Below are positions 10,731 through 17,144 of a DNA stretch of 64,000 nucleotides, in pieces. The stretch is from Enterovirga rhinocerotis (GTDB taxonomy: Bacteria; Pseudomonadota; Alphaproteobacteria; Rhizobiales; Beijerinckiaceae). The notes beneath the pieces are model-generated. The model was not told the DNA's origin, did no database searches, and was given only the letters and a program-made list of their open reading frames with translations. The stretch lies in NCBI RefSeq assembly GCF_004363955.1, contig NZ_SNZR01000011.1, positions 1,364,001 to 1,428,000 of the forward strand. Reading direction: 5' to 3'. Positions within the stretch are counted from its first letter, which is position 1; the number at the start of each line of letters is the position of its first letter. A program made the translations under genes and the position numbers.

Positions 10731-10937
10731 TCATAGGGGGATGATCGTCTCCGAGTCAGCCTCCGCCTCGACGTCACGTCGCTCGCCCTCGGCTGACCGG
10801 CTCACCGTCCCGCTGGTCTCGACCACGACGCCGTCTCGGGTGACGACGATGCGCAGGATCGGCAGGCCGGCCGCCTGCGCCGCGCGGATCGTGCGGGCGA
10901 TGTCGGCCTGCGTCACGGGGGCGGGGCGGGCGCCCAT
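10731..10937 (-). CDS. Small conserved phage protein (68 aa)
   Basis: The reading frame begins MGARPAPVTQADIARTIRAA and continues with a short beta-rich ILRIVVTRDGVVVETSG stretch. I recognise this only as a type of small protein common in Rhizobiales phages, with an N-terminal helix-turn-like segment (TQADIARTIRAAQAAG). No catalytic motif is visible. Its start overlaps the upstream stop (TGATG) and its stop falls at the integrase start region, so it is translated as part of the leftward operon. Function unknown. Confidence 0.65.
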   Translation of the reverse strand: MGARPAPVTQADIARTIRAAQAAGLPILRIVVTRDGVVVETSGTVSRSAEGERRDVEAEADSETIIPL

Positions 10938-11218
10938 CACAGCGCTCCCGTAGCGGCCGGCGCGGCCGCGTCCCATTCCCGGTCCTGGGCTTCTCGACGG
11001 GTCCGACGTGCGGCCTCGGCCGCGGCCTGTTCGCGCGCGAGGCGCCATTTCTCGACCCGGCGCACGGCCGTCGGGCCGGGGACAAACCAGCGCCAGTTCG
11101 CCGCCGGCTTCGCCTTCGGGAAGTCGCGGCGGAATGCGCGATACTCTGCCCACGGGCGGCCGGGGCAGAAGCTGATGAGGGCACCACCATTGACCGTTTC
11201 GATCTCGACGAGGCTCAC
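10937..11218 (-). CDS. Hypothetical leftward-operon protein (93 aa)
   Basis: The protein begins MSLVEIETVNGGALISF and has a central aromatic, basic part (PWAEYRAFRRDFPKAK, NWRWFVPGP). The C-terminal half is Ala/Arg-rich and helical (REQAAAEAARRTRREAQD), likely a coiled or nucleic-acid-contacting tail. I recognise no family. It overlaps its neighbours by 1-4 nt on both sides, which supports it as a real operon member. Confidence 0.6.
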   Translation of the reverse strand: MSLVEIETVNGGALISFCPGRPWAEYRAFRRDFPKAKPAANWRWFVPGPTAVRRVEKWRLAREQAAAEAARRTRREAQDREWDAAAPAATGAL

Positions 11219-11523
11219 GACGCCGTCTTCCTCGGCCGGCGCGAGAAGTCGGAGGACGGAAAATCCTTGATCGCCAGCATCTCACCGGGATCGAGCGCGC
11301 CCTCGGCGCCGACCTGGGTGAGCCAGAAGAGATCGTCGCCACCGGTGAGCGGGCTGCCCGGGCGCCGGCACGCCAGGCCGTCGCGCAGCAGCCCCAGCCA
11401 GGCCTCGTGATCGGGGCCGGACCCGACGACGTAATGGTTGCGCCAGGATCGCTTGTCGGCATGCGGCAGGCCGAGGGCGTGGCGCGCCAGCTCACGCTCG
11501 TGGGCGGAGAGGTCGCGTGCCAT
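11215..11523 (-). CDS. Hypothetical leftward-operon protein (102 aa)
   Basis: It starts MARDLSAHERELARHALGLP and contains WRNHYVVGSGPDHEAW, a pattern I associate with conserved hypothetical proteins of Rhizobiales phages. A GTG at 11526 would add one residue. ATG 11523 overlaps the upstream stop (TGATG), indicating coupled translation. No catalytic residues or membrane segments are evident. Function unknown. Confidence 0.62.
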   Translation of the reverse strand: MARDLSAHERELARHALGLPHADKRSWRNHYVVGSGPDHEAWLGLLRDGLACRRPGSPLTGGDDLFWLTQVGAEGALDPGEMLAIKDFPSSDFSRRPRKTAS

Positions 11524-11705
11524 CACTCGGGCTCCTTGGCGGGCGTCTTGCGGGAGGCGAGGCCGCCGTTGCGACCGGCGGCCTTGGCGAGATCGCGGTC
11601 GCGCGAGAAGGCGCGGTTCTCGGCGCGGACGGCGAGGCCGCCCTTGCGGGCCAGGGCCGCACGCCGCTCGGGCGAGAGAGAGGCGAAGCCGCGGCGGCTA
11701 GACAT
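11523..11705 (-). CDS. KGG-motif small basic protein (60 aa)
   Basis: A 60-residue basic protein beginning MSSRRGFASLSPERRAALARKGG. The RGFASLSPERR...ARKGG arrangement resembles the KGG or stress-induced acidophilic repeat found in small general-stress proteins. A second, weaker copy ends GRNGGLASRK. It overlaps the next upstream gene by 8 bp. In phages such proteins are of unknown role, and nucleic-acid binding is plausible from charge. Resemblance is by motif only. Confidence 0.62.
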   Translation of the reverse strand: MSSRRGFASLSPERRAALARKGGLAVRAENRAFSRDRDLAKAAGRNGGLASRKTPAKEPE

Positions 11706-11895
11706 GCCGGCCTCCTTTAGCCGGACGGCGACGATCGCTGCGGAAGCCGAGGCGGTCGAGGCCGGCCTCGGTCACGATCGGGCGGGAGCGCCGGACAGCG
11801 AGCAGGCCACGCTTGCAGAGCAGGGCGACCTGCTGCGGTCGGATGCGGTTGCCTCTCGCGATCGCGGCAAGAGCGGCGTCGAGCGATATCGTCAT
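11698..11895 (-). CDS. Hypothetical leftward-operon protein (65 aa)
   Basis: Short basic protein, MTISLDAALAAIARGNRIRP followed by QQVALLCKRGLLAVRR. The predicted all-helical middle could be a small DNA-binding fold, but I see no diagnostic motif. It overlaps both neighbours (8 bp and 4 bp), supporting expression within the operon. Confidence 0.55.
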   Translation of the reverse strand: MTISLDAALAAIARGNRIRPQQVALLCKRGLLAVRRSRPIVTEAGLDRLGFRSDRRRPAKGGRHV

Positions 11896-12500
11896 GACCT
11901 CTCCTTTTGGGCTTGGGCACGCGCGGCATTCAGCTCGGCCATGGCACCGGCCGAGCCGCCGACGTCGGGATGGTGGATGGCCGCGAGGCGGCGGAAAACG
12001 GCCTCCACCTCATGGAGAGAGGCAGCGGGCGAGACCCCAAGGACCTCGTGCCACGGCCGGCCGCCCGGCGGCGGCAGCGCGGCGAAGCCGGCGAAGGCCC
12101 GCTCCATCATGATGCCGCCGCCATGGCGCTCGAGCTGGCGCATCGCCGCGATCGCGAGCGTCAGGGAGCGCATGTTCTCTTCGGCCCGGACGTAGCGATC
12201 GCAGGCCATTACGTAGGGGCGCCCGTTGCGGCGCATGTACAGAGCGACGCCCTCGTCGATCGGGCGGCCCTTCGCCGCCGTCGGATCGCCGCCGGCCGTG
12301 AGGCGAAAATTGGTCGAGAGCACCGTCTCCCAGGAGCGGGAGCCGAGGCGGGAGGCTTCCTCCATGAGCGCATTCCGGGCCGCCGCGAAGGTCCAGAGCT
12401 TGCGGTCGGAACGCTTGAAGCGATGGCGGCCGTCGATGCGATCGGACGCCAGCGTGCGGGGCCAGCCCTGCGGCCAAGCGAGCGGGTAGCCCGTCGTCAC
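11892..12500 (-). CDS. J-domain-like protein (DnaJ fold at C-terminus)
   Basis: 202 aa from GTG 12500, whose GTGA overlaps the upstream stop. The C-terminal 60 residues look like a J domain: PWHEVLGVSPAASLHEVEAV, then FRRLAAIHHPDVGG. The HPD tripeptide (about residues 177-179) needed to stimulate DnaK/Hsp70 ATPase is intact. The N-terminal part (WTFAAARNALMEEASRLG, DEGVALYMRRNGRPYVMAC) is unfamiliar. Phages are known to recruit host DnaK, and this may redirect the host chaperone during infection (inference). An upstream ATG at 12602 is not used, because it would overlap the previous gene by more than 100 bp. Confidence 0.7.
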   Translation of the reverse strand: MTTGYPLAWPQGWPRTLASDRIDGRHRFKRSDRKLWTFAAARNALMEEASRLGSRSWETVLSTNFRLTAGGDPTAAKGRPIDEGVALYMRRNGRPYVMACDRYVRAEENMRSLTLAIAAMRQLERHGGGIMMERAFAGFAALPPPGGRPWHEVLGVSPAASLHEVEAVFRRLAAIHHPDVGGSAGAMAELNAARAQAQKERS

Positions 12501-12766
12501 AGGGTCAGCTCCAATTGGCGGGGGCGAGGCGACCGGCTGGCGGCTGCGATCGCCGCGCGGCTGGCGGCCTCGCTCGGCGAGAAACAGGGCTCGCCGGCCC
12601 ACCAGAAGACGTCGAGCGGGCGGGCGTGGCCGGTCGGGCGAATGCGCCGGCGCTCGAGTCGCGGATCGGTCTCGCTCACATGCACCGTGATCGAGCCGCC
12701 AGCCTCGGTGCGCAGGTGGTCGACGAAGCGCCAGCGGGCGCGCAGGATCCGCGGCGTCCGGGTCAC
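12497..12766 (-). CDS. Hypothetical leftward-operon protein (89 aa)
   Basis: Read from GTG 12766, which overlaps the upstream stop (GTGA). A longer frame from 12982 would overlay the neighbouring gene entirely. Visible features are a basic N-terminus (VTRTPRILRARWRFVDHLR), a beta-like GGSITVHVSETDPRL segment and an aromatic LDVFWWAGEPC. No family recognised. Single Cys only. Confidence 0.5.
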   Translation of the reverse strand: MTRTPRILRARWRFVDHLRTEAGGSITVHVSETDPRLERRRIRPTGHARPLDVFWWAGEPCFSPSEAASRAAIAAASRSPRPRQLELTL

Positions 12767-13011
12767 AGCGGCAAGCCCAGCTGGATCGGCATGCCGGCGA
12801 GACGGCGCAGGGCCGTTCGGAGATCCGGCTGCTCCTCGTCGTCGACGGCCCAGATCACCGCGTGACCCGCGCCGGCGCGATCGATGGTGATGCGGCTCAG
12901 ACGCGGATACTCGCGATAGGCGTCGACGATCTGTCGAGTTCCATCCGGCAGCCGCCGGCGCGCCTTGCGCTGAATCACACAACCGCGAAGGTCGACCGCC
13001 GGCCGGCTCAC
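12763..13011 (-). CDS. Hypothetical leftward-operon protein (82 aa)
   Basis: It starts MSRPAVDLRGCVIQRKARRR and alternates charged and hydrophobic stretches (RITIDRAGAGHAVIWAVDDE), suggesting a small mixed alpha/beta protein. The start overlaps the upstream stop by 4 bp. No recognised domain. Function unknown. Confidence 0.52.
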   Translation of the reverse strand: MSRPAVDLRGCVIQRKARRRLPDGTRQIVDAYREYPRLSRITIDRAGAGHAVIWAVDDEEQPDLRTALRRLAGMPIQLGLPL

Positions 13012-13412
13012 AGCATCCTCCCCGCGCCGGCGCCGCCGATCGCGCGGGCGATGTCGCCGGCGGCCTTTTCCAGGGGCTTCACGTCCAGCGCGCGCATCAT
13101 CGCATTCAGGGCGACGAGCTGGGCGAGGATGGCTCTCAGCAGCTCGATCTCGAGGGCCGGTGGCTCGTCTTGCCTCTCCGCCGGCTGCAGCTCGTCGCGG
13201 ATGGTCGCAAGCGCGCCGGCCGCCTCGCCGAGGGCGAAGACAATCGGGAGGTTGCGGGCGCGGAGCGGCTCGGGCCCGAGTTGCTCGGCGAGGGCCGCCG
13301 CTTCGGCTGCGTCGAGCTCGACGATCAGCGTCGGCCGGCGGTAGGAGCCGAGGCCCTTGTTGACGTCTCCAAGCCGGTGGACATGGCCGCGAAAGGTACG
13401 GGACAGCGACAT
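13008..13412 (-). CDS. Hypothetical leftward-operon protein (134 aa)
   Basis: It begins MSLSRTFRGHVHRLGDVNKG. A region rich in Ala, Glu and Leu (VELDAAEAAALAEQLGPEPL) precedes a long predicted helix (EIELLRAILAQLVALNAMMRAL), which could mediate oligomerisation. ATG 13412 is chosen because it overlaps the upstream stop (TGATG). A longer frame from 13772 covers two other genes. No family recognised. Confidence 0.55.
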   Translation of the reverse strand: MSLSRTFRGHVHRLGDVNKGLGSYRRPTLIVELDAAEAAALAEQLGPEPLRARNLPIVFALGEAAGALATIRDELQPAERQDEPPALEIELLRAILAQLVALNAMMRALDVKPLEKAAGDIARAIGGAGAGRML

Positions 13413-13642
13413 CAGCGGCGCTCCAGAGGACCGAACAGAGGGGGCGGGAGGGGCGGCGCCTTGGGCGCGCGCGGATAGGACAGCCCGGCCTCGCGGATCA
13501 TCGCGTGCTGCTGCAAAGCGAGCACCGCGAGGGTGACGGTCTCGCGCGTCGAGACGCGGACCGCATTGCGGGACGGATCGCGCAGAATGCGCTCGGCCGC
13601 GTCGAGCACGTCTTCGAGGAGGAGGAGGCGCGCCCCGCTCAT
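13412..13642 (-). CDS. Hypothetical leftward-operon protein (76 aa)
   Basis: Small helical protein (LLLEDVLDAAERILRDPSRN, VTLAVLALQQHAMIREAG) with a proline-rich C-terminus (PKAPPLPPPLFGP). It overlaps its neighbours by 1 and 4 bp. Nothing indicates function. Confidence 0.52.
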   Translation of the reverse strand: MSGARLLLLEDVLDAAERILRDPSRNAVRVSTRETVTLAVLALQQHAMIREAGLSYPRAPKAPPLPPPLFGPLERR

Positions 13643-14145
13643 GCGCTTGGCTCCGGCTCAAGCCGGACTTCTTCGACAGGGCGACTTCCCGTCGCCAGTT
13701 CTCGCTCGACCCGTTCGGCGTGGTTCGCGATGCTCGCCATGAGTAGCTTCGCCGGCAACCCGCCGTCTCCAACCCCGGAGGCCATGGCGACGACCTCGAA
13801 CGCGGTTGCCTTGCAGAACGCGAGGATAGTCTCGGTTGGCGCCGTCGATCGATCGAGTTCCCGTGCGACGGCGATCCCTCGCGCTTCGCGCATCGCGATC
13901 GATAGCCGAGCGAAGATTCCGAGCGGTCCCGGGGCGTTCATCGATTCCCTGTCGGGAGAGCACACCATCATTGCCCGAACCTTGTCCTCGTTGGGGGTCA
14001 GGCTCGGCCGGCCCGGCACCCGGTCGAGGCGGCGCTCGATATCGTCGGCGATGGCGCGGGCGAGATCGGGTGCGGCATTGCCGTGCTGGTAGCTGCGGAG
14101 GGCGTGCATGGCCCCGAGCAGGAGGTCGCGATCGGCGGGGCTCAT
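13639..14145 (-). CDS. Hypothetical leftward-operon protein (168 aa)
   Basis: It starts at ATG 14145, overlapping the acyl carrier protein stop by 4 bp. Mostly helical: MSPADRDLLLGAMHALRSYQ at the N-terminus, then a central REARGIAVARELDRSTAPTE stretch and a C-terminal HAERVERELATGSRPVEEV. No membrane segment or catalytic motif is apparent. Direct linkage to the acyl carrier protein makes it the first candidate partner to test, but that is inference. Confidence 0.55.
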   Translation of the reverse strand: MSPADRDLLLGAMHALRSYQHGNAAPDLARAIADDIERRLDRVPGRPSLTPNEDKVRAMMVCSPDRESMNAPGPLGIFARLSIAMREARGIAVARELDRSTAPTETILAFCKATAFEVVAMASGVGDGGLPAKLLMASIANHAERVERELATGSRPVEEVRLEPEPSA

Positions 14146-14423
14146 GCCGGCGCTCCGAGCTTGGCCTCGACGAGCGCGACGACGTCGCCGACGGTGCTGC
14201 TGTCGTCGAAGGCGTCGACGTCGATGGCGTGGTCGTCGAGCTCGAACTCGTCCTCGAGGAGGATACCGATCTCGATGAGGTCGACGCTGTCGGCGCCGAG
14301 ATCGTCGACGAGGCTCGCATCGTCGCGCAGGGTGTGGCGATCGACACCCAGGACCTCGTCCAGGATGCGGTGGATCGTGGCCTTGCGATGGAGCACGGCG
14401 CTCGCGTCCGGCGCCAGGCTCAT
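14142..14423 (-). CDS. Phage-encoded acyl carrier protein
   Basis: A 93-aa, strongly acidic protein with the acyl carrier protein signature DLGADSVDLIEIG. Ser46 is the expected 4'-phosphopantetheine attachment site. The remainder matches the four-helix ACP pattern (HRILDEVLGVD at helix I, EDEFELDD at helix II-III, VGDVVALVEAKLG at helix IV). It needs the host phosphopantetheinyl transferase to become active. No acyltransferase or synthase is encoded nearby, so it either feeds host enzymes or acts as a decoy or regulator. It overlaps the genes on either side by 4 bp. Confidence 0.88.
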   Translation of the reverse strand: MSLAPDASAVLHRKATIHRILDEVLGVDRHTLRDDASLVDDLGADSVDLIEIGILLEDEFELDDHAIDVDAFDDSSTVGDVVALVEAKLGAPA

Positions 14424-14647
14424 GCCGCCACCTGCAACTGGGCGCAGGCGGCGCCGGTGCGTTGGGCGCGGCGGCGGCGAACCTCGGCGAGGGCCTCATC
14501 GAGCCCGGCCGCGACGATGGCGGCGCGGATGCCGCCCTCGATCAGAACCAGGATGCAGGCGCGCTCATCGGCCGGGTCGGCCAGAGAGGCGTCGAGTCGA
14601 TCGGCGAGAGGGTCGGTGAAGCGGTCAGAACAACGAATCTGAGACAT
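14420..14647 (-). CDS. First gene of the leftward operon, hypothetical (75 aa)
   Basis: It starts at ATG 14647 behind a GGAG ribosome-binding site at the correct distance. An upstream ATG at 14671 would fall on the presumed -10 region. The protein (MSQIRCSDRFTDPLADRLDA, later CILVLIEGGIRAAIVAAGLD) is helical with a basic EVRRRRAQR patch. No family recognised. As first gene behind the repressed promoter it should be expressed early on induction. Confidence 0.58.
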   Translation of the reverse strand: MSQIRCSDRFTDPLADRLDASLADPADERACILVLIEGGIRAAIVAAGLDEALAEVRRRRAQRTGAACAQLQVAA

Positions 14648-14670
14648 GGGCCGTCTCCGTGGACGGCTCA

Positions 14671-14722
14671 AAGTTGCGCCTCATGTAACAACTAGTCAAG
14701 CTGTTTTTACACGTAGCGTAAC
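14671..14722 (-). promoter_or_regulatory. Leftward early promoter with two repressor dyads
   Basis: On the reverse strand, TTGACT (14694-14699) forms a good -35. A weak -10 lies about 17 bp further (around 14671-14676). Two 17-bp dyads flank it. GTTGC-N7-GTAAC (14673-14689) covers the spacer and -10 edge. TTTAC-N7-GTAAC (14706-14722) lies just upstream of the -35. The same dyad occurs twice in the cI/cro gap, so this should be the repressor-controlled promoter for the 13-gene operon. Confidence 0.65.
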
Positions 14723-14776
14723 CCCGATTATTGGCGAGCGCGATCGGCCCCAGAACGCTTGTTTTTGGAAGCCTCC

Positions 14777-15568
14777 CTAGCGATGTCGAAGTTGCGTGGG
14801 GCGCTCGTTCGACGACGGTGCCCCCTTGCCAGCCTCAAAGTAAAAAAAGGCCGTCACGGCGATCAGAAGAGCTGTGATGATGATGGTCCCGCACACCGTG
14901 AACAGGACAGTCAGGAGCAGATTGCGGGCCGCCTTGGCCGGCTTCACGATTACCGCATCGCCGGCGGCTCCTACGCCTCGAGACACCGCCAAGGCGGGCC
15001 TCACGACGACGTGATCGACCAGGCTGGCCCCGGCCTGCCCGGCTGCGGACGCGGCGCCACCGACAAAATCGACCGCCGCGCCCGCTCCCGCAACAACGCC
15101 TTTCGTCGCGGAGGCCGAGGATGCAGCGGCCAGATCCGCGGCGGATAGAACCGCGTTGCCCGCGAAGCGCCCGCCCGCTTGAGCGGCGTCCACAGCGACG
15201 GCGGCTCCGGTCGTCACGCCGACCTTCGCCGCCTTGGCGTATTCGGTCACTTGGTCGAATGCACCCCCGGCAAGCCGCGCGCCCTGATCGGCGAAGGTCC
15301 CGACTTTCCCAAGCCCTTGCGACGCCAGGTCGGTCGCACTCGCGAGCCCCTGCCGAATCGTGACAGGAACTGCGTCAAGCAGGCTCCCCGCCGGCTCGGC
15401 CGACGCGTGGAAGGCGGGGATTTCGGGCTGGATGGGAACCGCCTGGACGAAGGACGTCGATTCCTCGGCGAGCACGATCTCGACGGCGTCGAGATCTAGA
15501 ACGGGTGCCTCGGCGGCCTCGACCGGCGCCACAGCAGAAGCGCGAAGCCGGCGGAAGCGCCTCAGCAC
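14777..15568 (-). CDS. Ala/Gly-rich membrane-anchored protein co-oriented with the repressor
   Basis: About 263 aa if read from GTG 15568, just past the repressor gene stop. A start at 15661 would overlap the repressor gene by about 90 bp. The centre is Ala/Gly/Val-rich with repeated helical units (LASATDLASQGLGKVG, GVVAGAGAAVDFVGGAASAA, GVGAAGDAVIVKPAKAARN). A strong membrane helix, LLLTVLFTVCGTIIITALLI, lies near the C-terminus, followed by a short basic tail. Lying downstream of cI on the same strand, it is probably made in the lysogen. Superinfection exclusion or envelope modification is the natural guess, without direct evidence. Confidence 0.62.
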   Translation of the reverse strand: MLRRFRRLRASAVAPVEAAEAPVLDLDAVEIVLAEESTSFVQAVPIQPEIPAFHASAEPAGSLLDAVPVTIRQGLASATDLASQGLGKVGTFADQGARLAGGAFDQVTEYAKAAKVGVTTGAAVAVDAAQAGGRFAGNAVLSAADLAAASSASATKGVVAGAGAAVDFVGGAASAAGQAGASLVDHVVVRPALAVSRGVGAAGDAVIVKPAKAARNLLLTVLFTVCGTIIITALLIAVTAFFYFEAGKGAPSSNERPTQLRHR

Positions 15569-15570
15569 GA

Positions 15571-15897
15571 TCAGGCGTCCGTGCCAGTCTTCAGGATGAT
15601 CCGGGCCATGTCCGTGATCTGCCTCTTCTCCAGCGGCTGCGCCTGCTTCCACAGCTCCCACAGCGCCTCGGTATCGCTCAGCGGAGGCATCAGCAGATTT
15701 GCGGGCTCGGTTCCGAACAGCTTGGCGAGCGCCTCCAGCATCCGCTGACCATAAGGCTGATCTCCGGTCTCTAGGCGCGAGATCGTGGCCTTCGAAACGC
15801 TCAGCTCTTCAGCGACCTGCTCTTGCGAGTACCCGCGATGGACTCGCCACTCGCGGATGTAATGGCGCTTGGAACTTGGTTTGAAGGGCCGGCCCAT
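15571..15897 (-). CDS. CI-type repressor, XRE helix-turn-helix
   Basis: 108 aa from ATG 15897 (MGRPFKPSSKRHYIREWR). An upstream ATG at 15948 would cross an operator. The XRE helix-turn-helix is complete: YSQEQVAEELSVSKATISRLE, then MLEALAKLFGTEPANLL. The C-terminal half (LWELWKQAQPLEKRQITDMA) is a short dimerisation-like helix with no LexA-type autocleavage domain, so induction would not use simple RecA-stimulated self-cleavage. It is divergent from the Cro-like gene across a 95-bp gap carrying two dyads. It is the likely maintainer of lysogeny. Confidence 0.85.
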   Translation of the reverse strand: MGRPFKPSSKRHYIREWRVHRGYSQEQVAEELSVSKATISRLETGDQPYGQRMLEALAKLFGTEPANLLMPPLSDTEALWELWKQAQPLEKRQITDMARIILKTGTDA

Positions 15898-15906
15898 GCG
15901 GATGAA

Positions 15907-15923
15907 GTTACACCGCACGTAAC
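15907..15923. promoter_or_regulatory. Repressor operator dyad O1
   Basis: GTTACACCGCACGTAAC, a 17-bp perfect outer dyad (GTTAC/GTAAC) 10 bp upstream of the cI start. It is positioned to overlap the cI promoter, consistent with autoregulation. Confidence 0.65.
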
Positions 15924-15954
15924 GTGGCGTCGTCGCCGCCACGCGCAATAACGC

Positions 15955-15983
15955 TTGACTCTATTGTTACACGACGTGCAACT
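15955..15983 (+). promoter_or_regulatory. Rightward early promoter with operator dyad O2
   Basis: TTGACT (15955-15960), 17 bp, then GCAACT (15978-15983). The dyad GTTACACGACGTGCAAC (15966-15982) fills the spacer and touches the -10, so a bound repressor would block polymerase. The predicted transcript would start only a few bases before ATG 15993, so the Cro-like gene may be nearly leaderless. Confidence 0.6.
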
Positions 15984-15992
15984 ACTCGAGTC

Positions 15993-16202
15993 ATGACCCA
16001 TCCGCTGCGCCGATTCCGGAAGAGCGAAAACCTCACGATCGAACAGATCGCGGGGCGTGCTGGGCTGTCGAAGGCGACCGTCTCACGGATCGAGCGGGAC
16101 CTCCAAAAGACCACGGAGGCGACGATCCGCCGGCTCATCCAGGCTAGCGAAGGAAAGCTGACGGCGAACGACTTCATCGCCACCTCCGAGGCCGCCGAAT
16201 GA
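15993..16202 (+). CDS. Cro-like helix-turn-helix regulator
   Basis: 69 aa from ATG 15993 (MTHPLRRFRKSENLTIEQIA). The upstream ATG at 15924 would translate across the operators. A single helix-turn-helix, LTIEQIAGRAGLSKATVSRIE, occupies the first half; the rest (ATIRRLIQASEGKLTANDF) is a short helical dimer tail. First gene of the rightward early operon and divergent from cI, so it is the expected Cro counterpart. The stop overlaps the next gene (ATGA). Confidence 0.82.
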   Translation: MTHPLRRFRKSENLTIEQIAGRAGLSKATVSRIERDLQKTTEATIRRLIQASEGKLTANDFIATSEAAE

Positions 16203-16474
16203 CGGGCACCGTGCTCCTTCTCCTCGGCGCTTGGATGGCCGGCATGGCCTGCGGCCTGGCGCTCGGCCGGCTTCTGGCCCCACGGCCCCGCGGCACGCCG
16301 ATCGCCCGCGATCCGAGCGAGGACGACGCGGATCTCGCGCTCGGCGAGGTCGTCCTGGTCTCGGTGCCGTCCGGCGATGCCGCGCGTGTCGATGTGGCGC
16401 TTGCCGCCCGTCGCCGCCCGAACCGGACGCCGCTCCTCGACGGCCTGCGGCAGCCGATGGCGGCCGGATCGTGA
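16199..16474 (+). CDS. Small membrane-anchored early protein (91 aa)
   Basis: The N-terminal hydrophobic segment VLLLLGAWMAGMACGLALG is a membrane anchor or signal. The rest is acidic and then basic (DPSEDDADLALGE; ALAARRRPNRTP). It overlaps the Cro-like gene by 4 bp and the next gene by 4 bp. Function unknown. Confidence 0.55.
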   Translation: MTGTVLLLLGAWMAGMACGLALGRLLAPRPRGTPIARDPSEDDADLALGEVVLVSVPSGDAARVDVALAARRRPNRTPLLDGLRQPMAAGS

Positions 16475-17055
16475 GCGAGCTGCGCTCCCTGTCGCTCGAG
16501 GCGGCGATCGTCGGCGCCGTCGCGCTGCAAACGGCCGGCCGCCTGATCTCGGCCCGGCCCTCCCTGCCGTCGCTGCCCGCCCTCCCGGCCATGCCGGCCT
16601 TTCCGGCGCTGCATCTGCCTTCCTTCCGGCTGCGCCCGAGCGGTCTCTGGATCCCGGCGGCACCGGCCATCCTCTCCTCCCCATCGCCGTCCGAATCCGG
16701 CGCGGGCGCGAGCCGGGTCCGGACGCAGGCCTGGAAAAATCTCGTCGACCAGGACGGCCTGGTCGCGTTCCTGCGCGCCCGGCACCCGACCAAGACGGCC
16801 GCGCATGTGGCCGCGGCGACGGGTGAGCCGCTGGAGACGGTGCGCAAATGGCTGCGGCACGAGACCCGGCCCGGCATGCGGGCCCTGCTCGTCCTCGTCT
16901 GCGTCTACGAGCTGCCGCTGGTCGAGGCGTGCCTGCGCCGCCACCCCGACTGGATCGTCCGCGCCCGGGAGGATGCCGGCCGCCACGTCCTCGCCGCCGA
17001 GCTGCGCGCCTTCTGGCCGCGGATCGAGGCGGCGCTCGGCGAGGCGCAGCGATGA
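16471..17055 (+). CDS. Hypothetical early protein with helix-turn-helix-like segment
   Basis: 194 aa from GTG 16471 (GTGA overlap). A low-complexity Pro/Leu/Ala stretch (about residues 29-55) links an N-terminal helix to a C-terminal domain. That domain contains KTAAHVAAATGEPLETVRKW, which resembles a helix-turn-helix, then LLVLVCVYELPLVEACLRRH. DNA binding is possible. No named family recognised. Confidence 0.58.
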   Translation: MSELRSLSLEAAIVGAVALQTAGRLISARPSLPSLPALPAMPAFPALHLPSFRLRPSGLWIPAAPAILSSPSPSESGAGASRVRTQAWKNLVDQDGLVAFLRARHPTKTAAHVAAATGEPLETVRKWLRHETRPGMRALLVLVCVYELPLVEACLRRHPDWIVRAREDAGRHVLAAELRAFWPRIEAALGEAQR

Positions 17056-17144
17056 GCCTCGTGCGCTGCCTCCTCGAAGCCGTCGCCCGCCTGCCGGGCT
17101 CGCTGCGCGCGGCGATGGCGCGCGCCCTGCGGAGGGAAGCCTAG
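17052..17144 (+). CDS. Tiny basic early protein (30 aa)
   Basis: A 30-codon frame (MSLVRCLLEAVARLPGSLRA...) whose ATG overlaps the preceding stop (ATGA) and whose stop abuts the next start with no gap. The strict packing suggests it is translated. It is amphipathic and basic. No homology can be judged at this size. Confidence 0.42.
   Translation: MSLVRCLLEAVARLPGSLRAAMARALRREA

Noticed and set aside
16199-17144. Toxin-antitoxin pair in the early region
   Set aside because: The small genes have no toxin or antitoxin motifs, and their arrangement fits a normal early operon.
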